In this document: positions 33,681 through 44,536 of the stretch, one piece after another
Numbering within the stretch: position 1 is the stretch's first letter
Layout: every line of letters starts with the position of its first letter
Assembly: GCF_033118175.1 (NCBI RefSeq)
Contig: NC_083701.1
Location: 52,279,001 to 52,343,000, forward strand
Source of the DNA: Dama dama
Lineage: Eukaryota; Chordata; Mammalia; Artiodactyla; Cervidae
Direction of reading: 5' to 3'
DNA: 64,000 nucleotides
Made by a program: the position numbers and the translations under genes
Notes under the pieces: model-generated
Told to the model about the DNA's origin: nothing
Databases searched by the model: none
The model's input: only the letters and a program-made list of their open reading frames with translations

Positions 33681-33865
33681 CTTTGGTGCTTAATTAGTGC
33701 AGAATCTAAACAGAGTTTGGGGTTGGAGGTAAAAGGACACTGCTAGCACCAGAGATAGGAAATTTGGGTCAAAAGCCTTGTTGCTTTTGCACACCTTGTT
33801 ACTTCTTTAATTTACTATTCCAACTCCAAACTCTGTTTAGATTCTTCACTAATTAAGCACCAAAG
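33681..33865. repeat. 47-bp near-perfect inverted repeat
   Basis: Left arm 33,681-33,727 begins CTTTGGTGCTTAATTAGTGC. Right arm 33,819-33,865 is its reverse complement at 45 of 47 positions. The 91-bp spacer holds a smaller hairpin, CAAAAGC...GCTTTTG, near 33,769-33,788. It contains no tRNA-like boxes and no open frame. If transcribed, either strand would fold into a long stem. It resembles no SINE or LINE here. It may be a rearranged LTR or DNA-transposon piece, but I cannot name it. Confidence 0.93.
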
Positions 33866-35942
33866 CACCTTTCACATGAGAGATTTATTTCCTGCTTTCA
33901 GGAAGACAGAAAGAAGAGTCAGAGTCAGAGTGTTCCACTTGTACTGGGCACTTTTTTCTTAACTTAATTCAAGAAAATCCATATGCCACCGAAGCACATT
34001 TTTGGTAGGAGTACCCTGAGGAACTAAGACTCTGAGGGAAGAGAGAGAGGCAGAGAGAGAGAGAGGGTGCAGATGTACATAATGGACACTTGAGCATGGT
34101 CAGCAGGTAGCAATCAGTGCTGTGGTGACTCTTGTCATTGCCTTTTTAAGTATGTCCTTTCCAAGGGAGAAAATTATGTGTTCTATCAGTTATGGCATAT
34201 TGGTGACAGTGAAAGAATTCTGAGTTCATGCAAAGTCTAGATGTCGTTTCATATGGTCTGATATTGTATTAACTGAAAGAAAAGTTATTTTCCTATCTGT
34301 ACTTTTCACCACTGACCTACTACATTGTGTGAAATAAAAAGAATAAAATAAAATAAGTATACTAATTTGAACAATAGTTAGTTCTGTAAAAACTGAAACA
34401 GGAAAGAGTGTAGAATGCATTTTTGTTCACTCTATTAAAACAAGCTCCTCAAAAGTATGCTGTCAGTTAAGGTTTAGCAGTAGGAATAATAGCTTGGAAT
34501 GGGGTGCTCAAGGTATAGATAAATTCAGAAAAATTTCTATTTCAGCATCATTAGAAAACAGTAGAAACAGTAATGAATTTCACTAATGGTAGCACAAGTC
34601 ACTAATTAGAAGCCAGTTAGTAGAATTGTTCAGAAAGAAGTGAACTATAAATCACAAATAAATCTTATCAAGAATTATAAGAAAAGGAAATGAAGGAACC
34701 AGGAATGTTACCTTTTAATACAATGGCACATAAATTGGATGTGTTCACTAACACAGAGGAGAAAATTATTTGTAATGATTGTGTATTCTTTCTTTGTATT
34801 TAAAGTTTTAGTTCCCAGTTTCATGTCCTAATGGGATTTTTCTTATAAATAGTTCATACAGCCTTGTTGGGTGGCTTTATATAATATTTGTAAATTTCTA
34901 TGGTAAAATTTAAAACATAGATGAAATTTTAAATACTTTAAAAGCCAAACAGTATGTATAAACCAAACAGGAGAAATAAATCTGATGTGGGCTTTTTATT
35001 TTTAAGTTTTTTAAAAAAATTTTATTCAATAATGGACACAATTTGATTCCTAAGAGGTTTAGAATAATTGCAAGCAATATTGTCAGCCTGGTTATGTTGC
35101 AGTTGTAAGGGTAGCAGCAATACATTCAACATTAACAGGAAATGTTCTTCCTTGACCATTTAACTTTTCATCTCTATTACAAGAGCATAGAAAAATCATG
35201 TGTGGTGTGTATCTCCCAAACTGTATTTACTTATTCATACTTGGGCATTCTGTAGTAGGAGGATGGAGCAAAGAATGAAGACTGTCCTTTGTTACCAGAA
35301 CGTAGAGGGTTGTCACAATACAATGGTGGCATCTATTGACATATGGTAACATAACATAAAATTGCCTTTATTTTCCCCAGGTCTTCTTTTCCTTGAGTAT
35401 ACTATATCTTGATACTGAAAAGACATTGTTCAAATCAGCACTTTCAATTTGATACAAAGGAGTATAAAACACTAAAAACAGCATTGGGCTGAAAACAACA
35501 TCGAAAACAATTATTCAAAAGTTTTAATTTTTTTTTTTCTGATGGAGCCAAAAAAATAAGAAAATAGAAAGCCAATATTTGTCTTACAACAGTTTCATTG
35601 AAACACAGTTTATCACTGTGTTCCAAGGTTATCAGGGATGGCATGCTAAAGTTGAACGTGAAAAATCAGAAAGTCTGTTATAGATAGATAATAGATGGAT
35701 AAATAGATCATGTAGACATATACTAAGCATTTAGTTGCACTATGGAAAGTGAAAAGGAGATTATGGCCCTAGGAACTCTATAATCTAGTGATAAAGGCAT
35801 CTATTAAATAGAGGATCACAGAAATATATAGTTACTCAATATGACCATGACTTAAGGAAAATAATTGTATGAAGAAAAATAATTCAGAAAGGTAGTATCC
35901 GTGCTGACTTACTAGAAGGTACAACATTTCTTCTATAAATAA
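33866..35942. other. Single-copy AT-rich DNA
   Basis: It contains a GA-rich simple repeat at 34,037-34,067, AT-rich stretches around 35,000, and a short GATA-like patch at 35,682-35,708. No gene was recognised. Confidence 0.45.
34037..34067. repeat. (GA)n simple repeat
   Basis: Purine-rich GAGAGAGAGGCAGAGAGAGA-type run, imperfect. Confidence 0.85.
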
Positions 35943-36225
35943 CTGTTGATGTCATTTAGTAGCTATGTTTTGTCCAACTCTTTGTGATCCCAAGGACTGT
36001 AGCACACCAGGCTTCCTTGTTCTTCACCATCTCCCAGAGTTTGCTCAAACTCATGTCTATTGAGTTGGTGATGCCATACAAGCATTTCATCCTCTGTCAT
36101 CCCTTTCTCCTCCTGCCTTCAATCTTTCCCATCATCAGGGTCTTTTCCAATGAGTCAGCTCTTCGCATTAGGTGACCAAAGTACTGGAACTTCTGCATCA
36201 GTCCTTCCAATGGATATTCAGGGTT
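35943..36225 (-). mobile_element. BovB LINE 3' end, reverse orientation
   Basis: Antisense BovB from GTTTTGTCCAACTCTTTGTG to GATATTCAGGG. Relative to other copies it has lost a few bases in the AAGCTGAAACTCC-equivalent region. It is 5'-truncated before any RT motif. A 63-codon open frame across it is an antisense shadow. Confidence 0.9.
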
Positions 36226-36827
36226 GTAATATTCTAAACCAAAGTAACTTTCTTCTATTCCTTTTATTTTGTGGCAGAAATGGCTAATTGATTCATTATA
36301 TTCATTATATCTTTTAATGTTCTATTTGAAAATGTAACCCAACAAGTTACAAATTTTTGGTTGGTGCACTGAATTATAGGAGAAATGTCTTATTGTGGTT
36401 ACTTTAGGATAATGAGAGCTACGTGGACTGGTTGTAGTCAGGGCATTGTTTCTCTGTGATTGCCCATTCAACATCCCAAGGATAAACCAATTTAGGACAG
36501 TGTCCTATTGCATTCCCTGAAGTGGAATCTATTTCTTCCCAAGGACCCTTAATAGTTTTTCATCTACTTCAATTTTCCCAAGTCCAATAAGTCTATTTCT
36601 TAGTTCCTGAAGCCCTGTTTTATACGCTGCCAAGACAGGTCTGTTAAAGCATGTAAAAACAGATAATTGCCTGTGTTACAGGTATGAATAGTTGTGAGTA
36701 TTCATCATTTTTTTAGAATTTTAATTTTCTGTATATTATGATGTTTTGACATCTTAAAAAAAAAAAAAAACCCAAAACAAAACAAAAAAACCCTTTCACT
36801 TTAGGTACAGATTGCTTCTCCCTGGGT
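36226..36827. other. Single-copy DNA with an A-rich run
   Basis: No gene. A low-complexity A-run lies at 36,757-36,790, just before the candidate LTR. Confidence 0.45.
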
Positions 36828-37271
36828 GAACCAATTAATCAATTCTTCCAGACAACATGATTCAGGAAACATGTCTTTGATATGCAAACTAACCAGTACA
36901 GAGACAAACCTCCTCTGGTTCTGGTACCCTAGGAGGTAATATTTCTCTCTGTTAATCATCCCTGCACCAGGCACTAGGCAACTAGGGACCACCACTATCT
37001 AGCCTACTGATATTATTCAGACAAGACAACCCTCAGTCCCCCTATCCTTTTTTACCTTTCCTGTGTAAACCCTAATAGAGCTAATAGAGCCTAAAGCTAT
37101 TGCTTTATCCTGTTTCTAATTCTTAACCCAAACTTGGTGTTCCCGCTGTGACCCTGTGTTTGGAGCTACACCTCTTGTTTCTACGGCAACTATGAACATT
37201 AAAATTGTCTTTCAATTCATTGAGCTCTCCATGTCATTGCTCAGTCACCTTTATAAATTAAGACCCAGCAC
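36828..37271 (+). mobile_element. Probable solo LTR of an endogenous retrovirus
   Basis: This has LTR character: a GC-richer block with GTGTTCCCGCTGTGACCC, GGAGCTACACCTCTTG and a polyadenylation-like AACATTAAAATTG. A GAGCTCTCCATGTC segment follows, and it ends in ...GACCCAGCA. This resembles the R/U5 part of ruminant endogenous retroviral LTRs. No primer-binding site or gag/pol follows, so it would be a solo LTR. I could not find target-site duplications, and the left border is a guess. It contains no protein. Confidence 0.4.
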
Positions 37272-38269
37272 ATTTCAGAGAAAAAGGTTGGGAGAAGTTC
37301 CTGCATTTGTCACTTATATTGTATTAAATTAACTTAACGAAATATCTCCTTTTATTAAAAATATTGGAAATTTAATTTTGTCTGAAAGCATTTTTTCTCA
37401 CAAACAGAAAGCTTTGGACTCTTACTGACACAGAAGAATAGATTTACTTATTTGTACAAATACTGCAAATATTTTGCAATTTGGAGATGTTGCAATATGG
37501 AGCTTGTATCATCATTCTTCATAGCTATCAACAGTCATCAAATTTCATACACAATTGCTCAATTTTCATTCTATCTGAGTAAACACTATCTACTTCAAGG
37601 CTGATAGAGCACAATGTGAAAAAGAAAACTTTATGCTCTCATATGATAGATGAAAAAGGTTCCTGTTTTATCATTGTTAAAGTCTGCTATGAAAGAAGGC
37701 ATAAAATTTTGAATAGCTATCAGATAACTCAGGTTTTTGACAATCTTCAAGAAAAGTATGGCAATTCCTGGATAACACAGAATGTGCACTACTTTGAGTC
37801 TGATTGCCTTATTTCACTCAAGTACGTCAAGGCCAAGAGACCTTACTGTGCCCTCATTATTTAAATTTTTTTGGAAATTCTGTTGCATTCCCTATAAAGC
37901 TAAGAGCACTTGGATACAAAGTCATACTGTATCATGTTTTAAATATTTTATGTGAAATATTTCTTACCATTGGTGACCTGGAGAAGAGTAGTTTGGTGAG
38001 TACTGGAGGCAAAGGCCAGATTGGAGCAGATTTAAGAGGGAATGGAAAGAAGTGAGGAGGAAACAGGTAAAGAGTATAGACAACTTTTAGCAGCAGCTTT
38101 AAAGAGGAACAATGGAGAATTTAGAAACATTCATGTTTACATTTAGATAGTGGTATGAATCAGTACAGACTTAGAAACACTCTGTTTCCCTATGAAGAGT
38201 GTCTAAAGCACAATATAGTATGTGGATGGAGGAATAGTTCAGCTTGCTAAGATCATGGGTGGACATAAT
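37272..38269. other. Single-copy DNA
   Basis: Two overlapping forward open frames (82 codons at 37,616-37,864 and 83 codons at 37,804-38,055) have no resemblance to known families. I do not call them genes. Confidence 0.45.
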
Positions 38270-38460
38270 AACAGCTACTACCAAGTGAGCAGACAGTATG
38301 TGATAAACACTTTTCCAAGTGCTTTACATGCATTATCAAATGTTCTTTGGACACACACACACAAAATCTAGAATAGAAATGACACTATCTTACTTTTATA
38401 GAAAGAAACCAAGGCACTGACAAGTAAGAGATTGACCAAAGTTTACAAATGTGTATATGT
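38270..38460 (+). mobile_element. MIR SINE
   Basis: Sense MIR order: AGTATGTGATAAACACTTTTCC, AAGTGCTTTACATGCATTATC, then AGAAAGAAACCAAGGCACTGAC. A short ACACACACACA run at 38,351-38,361 interrupts it. Confidence 0.65.
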
Positions 38461-38598
38461 ATAGTTGGAGAACAAAGTCCATAGAGTTTATTCTTGTTAC
38501 CAAAATTAGTACCATCTCCATTATCAAAACTCTTTCTGTTCTGGAATTGTGAGGAGAAATACACACAGACCAGGTTGAAGCACATTATATACAACCTG

Positions 38599-38929
38599 AA
38601 AAGTGAAAATTGCTCAGCTGTGTCCGACTCTTTGCAACACCATGGACTATATAGTCCATGGAATTATCCAGGCCAGAATACTGGAGTGGGTAGCCTTTCC
38701 CTTCTCCAGGGGATCTTCCCAACCCAAGGATCAAACCTATGTCTGGAGACCATTGCAGGTCTCCCACATTGCAGATGGATTCTCTACCAGCTGAGCCACA
38801 AGGGAAGCCCAAGAATACTGAAGTGGGTAGCCTATCCCTTCTCCAGTGGATCTTCCTGATCAGGAATTGAACCAGTGTCTCCTACATTGCAGGCAGATTC
38901 TTTGCCAACTGAGCTATGAGGGAAGCCCC
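38599..38929 (-). mobile_element. Bov-A2 dimeric SINE
   Basis: Two tandem Bov-A units in antisense. In each, GAATACTG(A/G)AGTGGGTAGCC is followed by TCTCCAG(G/T)GGATCTTCC and by GCAGATTCT or GCAGATGGATTCT, and the unit closes with GGGAAGCCC. The second unit begins right after the first closes, at about 38,812. The left end carries the AAGTGAAAATTGCTCAGC tail. A 13-bp target-site duplication with one mismatch (TATATACAACCTG, TATGTACAACCTG) lies at 38,586-38,598 and 38,930-38,942. The 75- and 121-codon frames across it are shadows. Confidence 0.94.
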
Positions 38930-38942
38930 TATGTACAACCTG

Positions 38943-39811
38943 GATGCCTTGAAATTTGTAAAGAGGATATGGAAGATTTTGAGACTTATGTATATTATGA
39001 GTGTGACTGTGGCTTAGAAAGTGACAGTGTTACCTGAGGAGGATTTACACATGTGAAAGAGATGTTGACAGTGCAATGGCCAGAATATACACTGTTGCAC
39101 TGGTTCATGAAATAAGGACATGAGCTCTTATCTATAGTATTATCACACACATAGAGAAGGGAGACCAAATTTCACAAAGTGAACCATCTGCTCAGAGATA
39201 TGATGGCCTGGGGAACAGTGTCGCTTTGGGTAAAAAATGGTGGGACTGTCTTAAACATAGTTTTATAAAATAGACAAAAAATATTTTAAAAGATGAGAAC
39301 ATAACATTGGAGAGGGATCCTAATGGTTATTGTGGCTTTTTATGTCTTCTGAATATAATGTATATCCATTGATTAAGTCATTTAGAAATATTTAATCACC
39401 TACTCTCCTCTGAGCTCTGAGTTAGATATTGCAAGTGTAGAACTGAAATAGATAGAGACCTTGTCTGCTATCAGGAGTTCCACTGTAAAATAGAGAATGT
39501 AGATAAGTGAACAGGCATTTGTGGTAATTGCTTAAATATCAAGATACATGTTCTATTAGCATATTTGAGAGTCCTAATCTAGATTGGTAATATATATCAG
39601 AGAAGACTTTCAGAGCAGATGGAGTTTTCATGAGAAAAGAGAAAATCTGAAAAAAAAAAAATAGAGGCTTGGAAAACATCTGAAAATAAGGGCAAGGGTG
39701 TCAAAGAAGAAAGAATTACCTAGGTAGAAGATGAACCAATAAATATACAGACATTTTTGCTAAATGATGTCAAATAGCGATTTAAGAAGAAATATTTAAT
39801 AAATCCCACCT
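38943..39811. other. AT-rich DNA with a possible ancient repeat
   Basis: The part from about 39,390 to 39,660 (ACCTACTCTCCTCTGAGC, GACCTTGTCTGCTATCAGGAG) resembles a widely dispersed old mammalian repeat of a family I cannot name. There is no gene. Confidence 0.4.
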
Positions 39812-39823
39812 AAAGCTTTCAGA

Positions 39824-40082
39824 CTGATGCTGAAGCTGAAACTCCAGTACTTTGGCTACCTCATGCAAAGAGCTGACTCATTGGAAAAGACCCTGATGCT
39901 GTGAGGGATTGGGGGCAGGAGGAGAAGGAAATGACAGAGGATGAGATGGCTGGATGGCATCACCGACTCGATGGGCATGTGTTTGAGTAAACTCCGGGAG
40001 TTTGTCATGAACAGGGAGGCCTGGTGTGCTGCGATTCATGGGGTCGCAGAGTCAGACACGACTGAGTGACTGAACTGAACTG
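39824..40082 (+). mobile_element. BovB LINE 3' end with clean target duplication
   Basis: A 259-bp forward BovB end from CTGATGCTGAAGCTGAAACTCC to GTGACTGAACTGAACTG. A perfect 12-bp target-site duplication, AAAGCTTTCAGA, is at 39,812-39,823 and 40,083-40,094. The truncation point is close to those of the 29.86- and 61.1-kb copies. Confidence 0.95.
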
Positions 40083-40094
40083 AAAGCTTTCAGA

Positions 40095-40959
40095 TATAAA
40101 ACTAAAAGAGTGCATATGGCTTGTAACTGAGTGGATACCTCTCAGGCAGCTCTTTAAACTGCTAAATTTAAATTAAATTTAAAGGGTAAATTAAAGAATA
40201 TGGGTCTGTTTAGGAAGCAGAGGAAGGAAACAGGGCTAAAACCTTAAAAAGAAGAAAGGCAGAATACAGTAGTGATAGGAAGATGTAAAAGCTTTGGCAT
40301 GAAGGCAGAGACATCCCTTATCCTGATCAGAACTTGAGAACAGACAAACATAAAGCTGGTCACCAGACCAAATGAATACAAAGAAGGGTTAGTGAGTATC
40401 AGGCATCAAACATTAGAAGGAGTTTCAAATGTGTGTGTCATCTTTTATTCTGATGGCTCTTTAGTTGGTTGGGCAAAGAATTCTGGCCCCCTTTTGATGG
40501 ACAGGATCCACTCAGATTAATGTTCTGTTGGTACGACTTCTCCCCTTTCCCTTGCTTGTGTCCCCAGGCAAATGCTGATTATTTCTGTCAACAGTTGGCT
40601 CAGTCAGAAGACCAATGTTTGGAATAGCATTCAGCTAAGTAACCAGAGAGAAATGATTGGTCAATCTATGCTCATGCTTGCTTCTCAAGTGTCATTTTGC
40701 TTATACCTGAAAGCTTTAAAAAGACGTTGATCACAGTCTTTTTTCATGCTAGATCGCTCTCCATGATCTGCACCATCCTAGCACACTATGGAATACTACC
40801 TATTCAAAGTTGGATACTTCTGCTAGCAGAAAAGGCAAATATCAAATAATTAATTAATGCTAGAAAATATTATTTAGGAAGATTTCATGCAAATGAAAGG
40901 ACAATGAGCAATTCATACCTTATTTTTAGTAGAAAATTGGGAACAAATTCAGTTTCTTG
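40095..40959. other. Single-copy DNA
   Basis: No gene or repeat that I can support. Confidence 0.45.
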
Positions 40960-41440
40960 GTTTTTTTTTTTTTTGAACAGCTCTTTTAAGGTATAATTGA
41001 TGTACAGACAATTGAACATATGTAATGGTTTCATTTTAATGAGTTTGGTGATATGCATAGACCCACAATACCATCACCAGTATCAAGGGGATAGACATGT
41101 CCAACACTTCCAGAGTTTTCTTGTGTCCGTTTAAATTTATATTTGGTTGTTTTTTTATTTTTTGTGGTAAAAACACTTAACAAGAGAACTACCCCTTAAC
41201 AAATTTTGAAGTGCACAATACTTTATCTTTATTTGTAGGCATTATATTTTACAACAGATGTCTAGAACTTGTCCATCCAGCACTATTACAACTTTATATC
41301 TTTTAAATAATAATTCTCCAACTCCTCCACACCTCAGTCTTTGGCAACCACGATTGTATTCTCTGCTTTAATGAGTTTGACTACTTTAGATACCTCATTT
41401 AAGTGGAATCATGCAGTATTTGTTATTCTGTAACTAGCTT
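40960..41440 (-). mobile_element. L1M LINE 3' UTR, reverse orientation
   Basis: A T-run is followed by AAGGTATAATTGATGTACAG, CCATCACCAGTATCAAGG, TCTAGAACTTGTCCATCC, and AAGTGGAATCATGCAGTATT. This is the antisense order of old L1M 3' UTRs. The copy resumes after the BovB at 42,348 (AGCATAGTACTATTCTGACCC), so the BovB is younger. Confidence 0.8.
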
Positions 41441-41449
41441 ATTTCACTT

Positions 41450-42338
41450 CAGTTCGGTTCAGTTCAGTCGCTCAGTTGTATCCGACTTTTGTGACCCCAT
41501 GAATTGCAGCACGCCAGGTCTCCCTGTTCATCACCAACTCCTGGAGTTTATTCAAACTCATGCCTATCGAGCCGGTAATGCCATCCAGCCATCTCATCCT
41601 CTGTCATCCCCTTCTCCTCCTGCCCCCAATCCCTCCCAGCATCAGCGTCTTTTCCAATGAGTCAACTCTTCGCATGAGGTGGCCAAAGTACTGAAGTTTC
41701 AGCTTCAGCATCAGTCCTTCCAATGAACACCCAGGACTGATCTCCTTCAGGATGGATTGGTTGGATCTCCTTGCAGTCCGAGGGACTCTCAAGAGTCTTC
41801 TCCAACACCATAGCTCAAAAGCATCAATTCTTCAGGCTCACCTTTCTTCACAGTCCAGCTCTCACATCCCTACATGACCACTGGAAAAACCATAGCCTTG
41901 ACTAGATGGACCTTTGTTGGCAAAGTAATGTCTCTGCATTTTAATATGCTATCCAGGTTGGTCATAACTTTCCTTCCAAGGAGTAAGCGTCTTTTAATTT
42001 CATGGCTACAGTCACCATCTGCAGTGATTTTGGAGCCCCCAAAAATAGTCTGACAGTTTCCACTGTCTCCCCATCTATTTCCCATGAGGTGATGGGACCA
42101 GATGCCATGATCTTAGTTTTCTGAATATTGATCTTTAAGCCAACTTTTTCACTCTCCTCTTTCACTTGCATCAAGAGGCTTTTTAGTTCATCTTCACTTT
42201 CTGCCATAAGGGTGGTGTCATCTGCACATTTGAGGTTATTGATATTTCTCCTGGCAGTCTTGATTCCAGACTGTGCTTCTTCCAGCCCAGCGTTTCTCAT
42301 GATGTACTCTGCATGTAAGTTAAATAAGCAGGGTGCAT
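41450..42338 (-). mobile_element. BovB LINE, inserted in L1M
   Basis: Antisense BovB from CAGTTCGGTTCAGTTCAGTCG to GTAAGTTAAATAAGCAGGGTG, 889 bp. A perfect 9-bp target-site duplication, ATTTCACTT, lies at 41,441-41,449 and 42,339-42,347. The two copies rejoin the host L1M cleanly. It is 5'-truncated in the RT domain. Confidence 0.95.
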
Positions 42339-42345
42339 ATTTCAC
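41870..42345 (-). pseudogene. BovB RT fragment with altered catalytic box
   Basis: Two overlapping antisense frames (127 codons at 41,962-42,345 and 71 at 41,870-42,085) give MRNAGLEEAQSGIKTARRNI, then KCADDTTLMAES. The usual YADD box reads CADD, though both aspartates are kept. KINIQKTKIMASGPITSWEI follows, and then a frame change. A further open C-terminal piece lies at 41,604-41,792. Non-functional. Confidence 0.88.
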
Positions 42346-42370
42346 TTAGCATAGTACTATTCTGACCCAT

Positions 42371-43042
42371 TTCCTGCCAAGAATGAGAGAGGTTCAGAGC
42401 AAATGAAACCTCTACAGCATGTCTACACAGCAGTGTAAACCACCCTACCACACAGAGTCTATGATACATTAGGCTCATGATACAAAACCCTGCCAAAGAT
42501 TGAATTCTTGATAATGGAGCACCAAGTGATCCTAAAACCTGAACTGCCATCATGAGGCACCAAGCCATAATGTGCAGCAGGCATCATCTATCAAATTTAA
42601 GTTAGATAGTTAGATAAAATACATAGGTGATAAAATAATGATTATATATGTATGTGTGTCTGTGCACAAGTCTGTGCACGCACGTGCACAAGTTTATGTG
42701 TAGTTTGGCTGGAATACGTTGGGAAGTAATAAATAAGTTGAGTGGCCAGGCTGACTCTCATGGTCTATCCTCTTGCCACTATGATCTACCACCTTGCCTT
42801 CTGTACCTGCATATTGCCTAGTAAGGAGTTCTGTAAGACTGGTGATTAGGGGAGGAAAATAAATTTAGCATGTTTTATACACTGTGCTGGCACCAGTTGG
42901 AAGTGGACTGCTGAAGCAGTTTGGCTGTTGTCTGCAGTGGCGCTGAAGGAGAGAAGAGCAACATGAAATCCTCCAAGTGGGGAGCATGTTGTCAACTATA
43001 TCCAAGTGATTACTCTGCCTGGAAGGAAAGGTGCTGGAGTTG
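42371..43042. other. Single-copy DNA with a short TG/CG-rich patch
   Basis: A TGTGTGTCTGTGCACAAG-like low-complexity patch with alternating purine/pyrimidine lies at 42,648-42,700. No gene was seen. Confidence 0.45.
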
Positions 43043-43530
43043 ATTGACAGAATAATGCCCCCTGCAGATATCTACATCCTAATCTTAGGAACCTATAAAT
43101 ATGTACCTTATATGGCAAAAGGGACTTGGCGGATGTGGTTAAAGACTTCAAGATGGGAAGTTTATGCTGGATTTTTTTGAGACAGCCCAATAAGAGTCTG
43201 ACAAGACCGAGTGACTGAACTGAACTGAATGTAATTACAAAGTTTCTTATAAGGGGGAGGCAGAAGGTCAGAGTAGAGACACTTCTATAGAGGTAGATGT
43301 GAAGGTGAAAGAATGGGCCATAGCAGCCTCTGGAAACTGGAAAAGTGAAAAAAAAAAGAAAAAGAATTCTTTCCTAGAACCTCCAGAAGATAAACAGCCC
43401 TTAACTTTAACCCTTACGACCCATTGCAGACTTCTTTTATCCATACAATTAAGAAAATAAATATATGTTGCTTTAAGCCACTAAATTTGAAGTCATCTGT
43501 TAAAGAAGCAATGGGGAAACTAATACAGAT
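43043..43530 (+). mobile_element. MLT1 (MaLR) solo LTR
   Basis: A good MLT1 layout. In order: AGAATAATGCCCCCTGCAGA, GGAACCTATAAATATG, ACCTTATATGGCAAAAGGGACT, GTAATTACAAAGTTTCTTATAAG, GCAGCCTCTGGAAACTGGAA, GCTTTAAGCCACTAAATTTG, and AACTAATACAGAT. The AATAAATATATG near 43,460 is the old polyadenylation region. A tiny BovB end interrupts it at 43,193-43,228. There is no internal viral sequence. Confidence 0.82.
43193..43228 (+). mobile_element. 36-bp BovB terminus inside MLT1
   Basis: AAGAGTCTGACAAGACCGAG and then TGACTGAACTGAACTG match the last ~36 bases of BovB as seen at 40,048-40,082. On both sides MLT1 sequence continues (CCCAAT before, AATGTAATTAC after). It appears to be an extremely 5'-truncated insertion. 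Only AAT is shared by the edges, so a target duplication is unproven. Confidence 0.82.
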
Positions 43531-43851
43531 AAATAAATACTAAATCCTTGTAAATGGTTAATGATTTGGTTGGTTGGTCAGATACTTGGAAAGACAGAAC
43601 AAAACAGAACAAAAGAAAAAAACTCAATTATCTATTGTTGTATCATTTCTATTATTTCTGGCCTAATTTGAATGATTTGGATTTTTTTATTACAGTTGTA
43701 TGTTCCTTTTTTGTATTCTTTGTAATTTTATTTTAAATATATGATCCCAAGTTTGTGTATTTTTCCTTGTGAGTGCTGGCTGATTTTTATATTTCTATCC
43801 AAGTTCCTGATCTTTGCTATGAGATGTGATTATGTTTTATTTTCTTTTTTT

Positions 43852-44234
43852 ACAGATCATATGGCATCTGCTTTATTTTTTTTTTTTACATTTTTTTTTT
43901 TATTAGTTGGAGGCTAATTACTTCACAACATTTCAATGGGTTTTATCATACATTGATATGAATCAGCCATAGATTTACACGTATTCCCCATCCTGATCCC
44001 CCCTCCCACCTCCCTCTCCACCCGATTCCTCTGGGTCTTCCCAGTGCACCAGGCCCGAGCACTTGTCTCATGCATCCCACCTGGGCTGGTGATCTGTTTC
44101 ACCATAGATAATATACATGCTGTTCTTTCAAAACATCCCACCCTCACCTTCTCCCACAGAGTTCAAAAGTCTGTTCTGTATTTCTGTGTCGCTTTTTCTG
44201 TTTTGCATATAGGGTTATCGTTACCATCTTTCTA
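43852..44234 (-). mobile_element. Ruminant L1 3' end with 3' transduction
   Basis: Antisense L1 3' UTR (44,234 down to 43,902; TTGGAGGCTAATTACTTCAC, then TCTCCCACAGAGTTCAAAAG). It is followed by two T-runs (43,891-43,901 and 43,875-43,887). Then come 23 bp of non-L1 sequence at 43,852-43,874 and another T-run at 43,847-43,851. A perfect 15-bp target-site duplication, ATGTTTTATTTTCTT, at 43,832-43,846 and 44,235-44,249 encloses it all. In element sense an AATAAA stands 20 bases before the final A-tail. Confidence 0.9.
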
Positions 44235-44316
44235 ATGTTTTATTTTCTTGAGGCTTGTTTTTAAGATTTTTAGGTGGGAACAGAGTAGCCTTTAATTTAG
44301 GGTTCATTTTGACCTG

Positions 44317-44536
44317 GCGCTAAAGGCTTCCCAGATGCCGCCAGTGGTGAAGAATCCCCCTGCCAATGGCAGAAAACATGAGAGATGAGCATTCGATCCC
44401 TGGGTCAGGAAGATCTCCTGAAGCAGAAAGTGACAACCCACTCCAGTATTCTTGCCTGGAAAAATCCCGTGGACAGAGGAGCCTGGCAGGCTACAGTCCC
44501 TGGGGCTGCAAAGAGTCAGAAGTGACTGAGCCCACA
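44317..44536 (+). mobile_element. Bov-tA SINE
   Basis: A forward Bov-tA from GGCTTCCCAGATGCCGCC to AGTCAGAAGTGACTGAGCCC. Short direct repeats, TTGACCTG at 44,309-44,316 and 44,537-44,544, flank it. The host is the old repeat listed for 43,640-44,890. Confidence 0.9.

Noticed and set aside
37616..38055. Two overlapping forward frames of 82 and 83 codons as a small gene
   Set aside because: There is no family resemblance, no splice or promoter context, and the length is within chance expectation for this composition.
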